Positions 61,175 to 64,000 of a stretch of 64,000 nt of DNA are shown here, piece after piece. This DNA comes from Pseudomonas synxantha BG33R (GTDB taxonomy: Bacteria; Pseudomonadota; Gammaproteobacteria; Pseudomonadales; Pseudomonadaceae). The notes beneath the pieces were generated by a model, which did not search any database, had not been told where the DNA came from, and worked only from the letters and a program-made list of their open reading frames with translations. The translations under genes were made by a program, and so were the position numbers. Position 1 is the stretch's first letter; each line of letters starts with the position of its first letter. The stretch is from assembly GCF_000263715.2 (NCBI RefSeq), contig NZ_CM001514.1, forward strand, positions 668,936 through 732,935. Reading direction: 5' to 3'.

Positions 61175-61903
61175 CTAGAGGGTGTCTGGAAGGGTGATTG
61201 CCTGTAGCGTTGCCGCTAAGGTGGTGAACTCTCGATCCACCGCAGCCAATACCGGCCGCTTCAACACCAACACCGGCACCCCCCGCTCCCGCGCCACTTC
61301 CAGCTTCGGTTCGGTGGCGGTGCTGCCGCTGTTCTTGCTGATCAGTACATCGATCCTGCGCCGTTCGAATAAAGCCCGCTCATCCTCGATCAGAAACGGC
61401 CCGCGCGCGCCGATCACTTCACACCGCGCATTCCCCGGATAAACGTCCAGTGCGCGCAAGGTCCAGAACTGGTCGGCGGGGATTTCATCGAGATGTTGCA
61501 AGGGTTCGCGACCCAGGGTGAACAATGGGCGCTTGAAAGGCTTCAACGCGGCTATCAGCGCGGCCCAGTCAGGCACTTCCCGCCAGTCATCCCCCACTTG
61601 CGGCTGCCACGCCGGACGTCGCAACGCCCAGCAAGGCACATCGCTCAATCGCGCCGCCTGGGCCGCGTTGTGGCTGATCTGCGCCGCATACGGATGCGTG
61701 GCATCGAGGATCAGGCTGATGCGTTCATCACGAACAAACTGCGCCAGCCCTTCAGCGCCTCCATAACCTCCGACTCGAACCTGGCAGCTCAGGTCGGTCG
61801 GCACACGGCCCACGCCCGCCAGGCTGTAGATATGCTCCGGCCCCAGGGTGCGGGCAATGGCCAGTGCCTCCGTCACGCCGCCCAGCAACAGAATTCTTTT
61901 CAT
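61175..61903 (-). CDS. cobK: Precorrin-6A reductase CobK
   Basis: 242 residues starting [21 protein letters not shown]. It reduces precorrin-6A to dihydroprecorrin-6 with NADPH in aerobic cobalamin synthesis. Family marks are [27 protein letters not shown] and the late [35 protein letters not shown] 61903 overlaps the cobL stop (ATGA); the longer open frame is inside cobL. Confidence 0.94.
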   Translation of the reverse strand: MKRILLLGGVTEALAIARTLGPEHIYSLAGVGRVPTDLSCQVRVGGYGGAEGLAQFVRDERISLILDATHPYAAQISHNAAQAARLSDVPCWALRRPAWQPQVGDDWREVPDWAALIAALKPFKRPLFTLGREPLQHLDEIPADQFWTLRALDVYPGNARCEVIGARGPFLIEDERALFERRRIDVLISKNSGSTATEPKLEVARERGVPVLVLKRPVLAAVDREFTTLAATLQAITLPDTL

Positions 61904-63105
61904 AGGGGCTTGATCACTTCCAATAGCGTGATCGGCAATGCCTGGCGCCAGGTATCGAACTCGCCCAATGGCTGCGCCTGGGCCACGTGGATGCGGGTCA
62001 GTTCGCCGCCGTGCTCGGCGCGCCAGTTCATCAAGGTCATTTCGCTTTGCAGGGTCACGGCATTGGCCACTAACCGCCCGCCGGGGCGCAGGTGTTGCCA
62101 GCAGGTGTCGAGCACGCCTTCGCGGGTGACGCCGCCGCCGATGAAGATGGCGTTCGGTGCTTCCAGACCGCTTAACGCCTCCGGCGCCTTGCCGCGAATC
62201 AGTTGCAGGCCGGGCACGCCGAGGGCGTCGCGGTTGTGTTCGATCAGGCTTTGGCGGCCTGCGTCGGCCTCGATTGCCACGGCGCGGCAGCTCGGATGCG
62301 TGCGCATCCATTCAATGCCGATGGAGCCGCTGCCCGCGCCCACGTCCCACAACAGTTCGCCGGGCATGGGGGCAAGGCGGGCGAGGGTCATGGCGCGCAC
62401 GTCGCGTTTGGTCAGTTGGCCATCGTGCTTGAAGGCCGCGTCGGGCAAACCTGCAAGGCGTGACAGACGTGGTGCGTTCGCATCCGCCAGGCAGTCGATG
62501 GCGACCAGGTTCAAAGCGGCAACCTCGGCGTGTTCCCACGATTGCGCGTGCCCGTCGATGCGCCCCTCAGCCAGGCCGCCCAAGTGTTCAAACACGGTAA
62601 TCCGGCTGGGGCCGAAACCGCGCTCGGCCAACAACGCAGCCATCAACGCGGGGCTGCTGCCGTCATTGCTCAAGACCAACAAGCGCACGCCAGCGGCCAG
62701 ATGCGCATTAAGTGCTGCCAACGGACGAGCGACCACCGATAACGTCACCACCTCCTGCAACGGCCAGCCCAGGCGCGCTGCCGCCAGGGACACCGACGAT
62801 GGTGCGGGCAAAATCAACAACTCTTCAGCTGCCACTTGCCGGGCCAGGCTGGCGCCGACGCCATAGAACATCGGGTCGCCACTGGCCAAGACGCACACAG
62901 GCTCCCCGCGCCGCGAGAACACCGGCTCCAGGGCAAACGGGCTCGGCCACACCTGGCGTTCGCCACGAATACACACCGGCAAAAGGTCCAACTGGCGTTG
63001 GCCGCCTATAATCCGCGTGGCGCGCAACAGGGCGTGCCGGGCATTCCTGCCCAGGCCCTTGAAGCCGTCTTCACCGATGCCTACAACCGTCAGCCAGGGC
63101 GACAT
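61900..63105 (-). CDS. cobL: Precorrin-6Y C5,15-methyltransferase (decarboxylating) CobL (CbiE-CbiT fusion)
   Basis: 401 residues. The N-terminal half is a CbiE-like tetrapyrrole methylase ([35 protein letters not shown]). The C-terminal half from about residue 230 is a CbiT-like Rossmann methyltransferase with [34 protein letters not shown]. It methylates C5 and C15 and removes the C12 acetate carboxyl. It precedes cobK with a four-base overlap and diverges from cobG. Confidence 0.95.
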   Translation of the reverse strand: MSPWLTVVGIGEDGFKGLGRNARHALLRATRIIGGQRQLDLLPVCIRGERQVWPSPFALEPVFSRRGEPVCVLASGDPMFYGVGASLARQVAAEELLILPAPSSVSLAAARLGWPLQEVVTLSVVARPLAALNAHLAAGVRLLVLSNDGSSPALMAALLAERGFGPSRITVFEHLGGLAEGRIDGHAQSWEHAEVAALNLVAIDCLADANAPRLSRLAGLPDAAFKHDGQLTKRDVRAMTLARLAPMPGELLWDVGAGSGSIGIEWMRTHPSCRAVAIEADAGRQSLIEHNRDALGVPGLQLIRGKAPEALSGLEAPNAIFIGGGVTREGVLDTCWQHLRPGGRLVANAVTLQSEMTLMNWRAEHGGELTRIHVAQAQPLGEFDTWRQALPITLLEVIKPL

Positions 63106-63200
63106 ATCAATTCCTTGAACGACATCCGACGGGCAGGCTTTTCATGCCGCCGGACAAAGCAGGCATAATACCGCGCCTTTACCCGTCAACCGGTAGCCCC
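63106..63200. promoter_or_regulatory. Divergent cobL/cobG promoter region
   Basis: Only 95 bases separate the two genes. GCATAATACC near 63160-63170 may be a -10 for cobG. The space is too short for a cobalamin riboswitch and none is recognised. Confidence 0.35.
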
Positions 63201-64000
63201 GTGAACCCAACGCCCGCTGTGAATACCATGCGCCCCTCGGCTTGTCCGGGGTTGCTGCGTATTGTCCAGGCGTTGGACGGCGGCATTTGCCGGATCAAAC
63301 TGGCCGGTGGTTCGATCACCGCAGCCCAGGCCAGCGCCGTGGCCGACGCGGCCCGTACGTACGCGGGCGGGATAATCGAGGCGACCAACCGCGCCAACTT
63401 GCAGATCCGCGGCATTGGCGCCGAGCAGGACGCCTTGATCGCCAGGTTGCTTGCCGCCGGCCTGGGCCCCAATAACGCTGGCGGTGACGACGTGCGCAAC
63501 CTGATGCTCAGCCCCGCTGCTGGTATCGACCCGCAGATGCTGTTCGACACCCGCCCGCTGGCCACGCAGATTCTTGCCACCTTGCAAAACCATGCGCGGT
63601 TCCACCAGCTGTCGGCCAAGTTCGCGATACAACTCGATGGCGGTGAAGCCCTGGCGATGCTGGAGCATCACCATGACCTGTGGCTGTCGGCGTTTGTGCG
63701 CGATGGTCAGACGCTGTTGGCGTTCGGCCTGGCCGGTTGTCCGGGGCTGGATGCGCCCGTGGCGGCAGTGCCGCTGGATCAGGGCCATGCACTGGTGGTG
63801 GCGGTGCTGGAGGCCTTTCTCGACCTGGCGACGCCCGAGCAAACACGTATGCGTCATCTGCCTGTGGATAACTTGTTGGGCCGCCTGAGGCTGCCGCTGT
63901 TGTCGACGCAGGGCTTCAGGCGACCGGCCAGTGGTGCGTTGTTGCACATCGGCAGTTATCCACAGACCCAAAAAAATCAGTTTTACGTCGCGGCAGTCGC
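63201..64000 (+). CDS. cobG: Precorrin-3B synthase CobG, N-terminal part
   Basis: The frame is open from GTG 63201 (or ATG 63228) to the end of the window, about 266 residues. RPSACPGLLRIVQALDGGICRIKLAGG and GGIIEATNRANLQIRGIG match the ferredoxin-like half and ANRANLQIRG-type motif of the nitrite/sulfite-reductase-like CobG. CobG is an Fe-S monooxygenase making precorrin-3B in the aerobic pathway. The iron-sulfur cysteines would lie beyond the window edge. Neither start has a clear ribosome site; ATG 63228 begins nearer the conserved part. It is divergent from cobL-cobK. Confidence 0.88.
   Translation, partial: MNPTPAVNTMRPSACPGLLRIVQALDGGICRIKLAGGSITAAQASAVADAARTYAGGIIEATNRANLQIRGIGAEQDALIARLLAAGLGPNNAGGDDVRNLMLSPAAGIDPQMLFDTRPLATQILATLQNHARFHQLSAKFAIQLDGGEALAMLEHHHDLWLSAFVRDGQTLLAFGLAGCPGLDAPVAAVPLDQGHALVVAVLEAFLDLATPEQTRMRHLPVDNLLGRLRLPLLSTQGFRRPASGALLHIGSYPQTQKNQFYVAAV

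Noticed and set aside
63106..63200. Cobalamin riboswitch between cobL and cobG
   Set aside because: The gap is 95 bases, too short for the element, and no B12-box-like sequence was seen.

Overview
The window looks like chromosome of a Pseudomonas fluorescens-group bacterium. Evidence: GC-rich coding sequence, two classes of short palindromic REP elements in many intergenic gaps, a BraDEFG-type liv operon, a urt-ure operon carrying acetyltransferase genes between urease subunits, an OprC copper cluster and an aerobic cob pathway. There are no tRNA or rRNA genes, IS elements, prophages or CRISPR arrays. Both ends cut genes (braC on the left, cobG on the right).

Layout. 1-4.3 kb: branched-chain amino-acid ABC transporter (braC 3' end, livHMGF). 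4.4-5.1 kb: a gene-free stretch with DnaA-box-like sites and a strong stem-loop. 5.1-8.1 kb: short-chain dehydrogenase, cation diffusion facilitator, AGE-family epimerase. 8.3-10.7 kb: urease accessory genes ureEFG and a UreJ/HupE nickel permease, behind a sigma54-type promoter. 11-21.7 kb: mixed housekeeping genes (NlpC/P60, FabR-like TetR regulator, AsmA, bacterioferritin-like protein, EamA exporter with divergent AraC regulator, psiF, AI-2E permease, Hsp70-like protein, cbpA). 21.7-27.7 kb: a 1996-residue leucine-rich-repeat protein ending in an NEL-type E3 ubiquitin ligase domain. 37.7-27.7 kb (minus strand): one urtABCDE-ureDA-(two GNAT)-ureBC run importing and hydrolysing urea; its head carries a sigma54 promoter and an NtrC-like site. 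37.9-50.2 kb: three tandem paralogues built only from a ~215-residue module resembling DUF4329/JAMM-like domains, the middle one a deletion-scarred pseudogene. 50.2-55.1 kb: TonB receptor plus ABC importer with a Zur-like box, probably zinc acquisition. 55.2-60.1 kb: PepSY protein, OprC-type copper receptor, PCuAC chaperone and two DUF2946 proteins. 60.2-60.8 kb: HigBA-like toxin-antitoxin pair. 61.2 kb to the end: cobK-cobL and divergent cobG.

How it fits together. Urea import, urease structural subunits and nickel/maturation factors lie in two separated minus-strand operons, and both show sigma54-like promoters, consistent with nitrogen control. Nickel, zinc, copper and cobalt/corrin functions also cluster in the window. 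The two accessory insertions (the NEL ligase and the DUF4329-like array) abut the 3' and 5' ends of the urt-ure operon.

The most novel item is the DUF4329-like array. A 428-436-residue two-module super-repeat runs through each protein. Module order is colinear among the paralogues (units 1-7 of the first match units 3-9 of the third). The His-x-His...Ser/Thr-x-x-Asp signature survives only in N-terminal modules, and distinctive last modules are shared. I know of no described function for such an array. All family assignments were made by eye and from memory; no searches were run.
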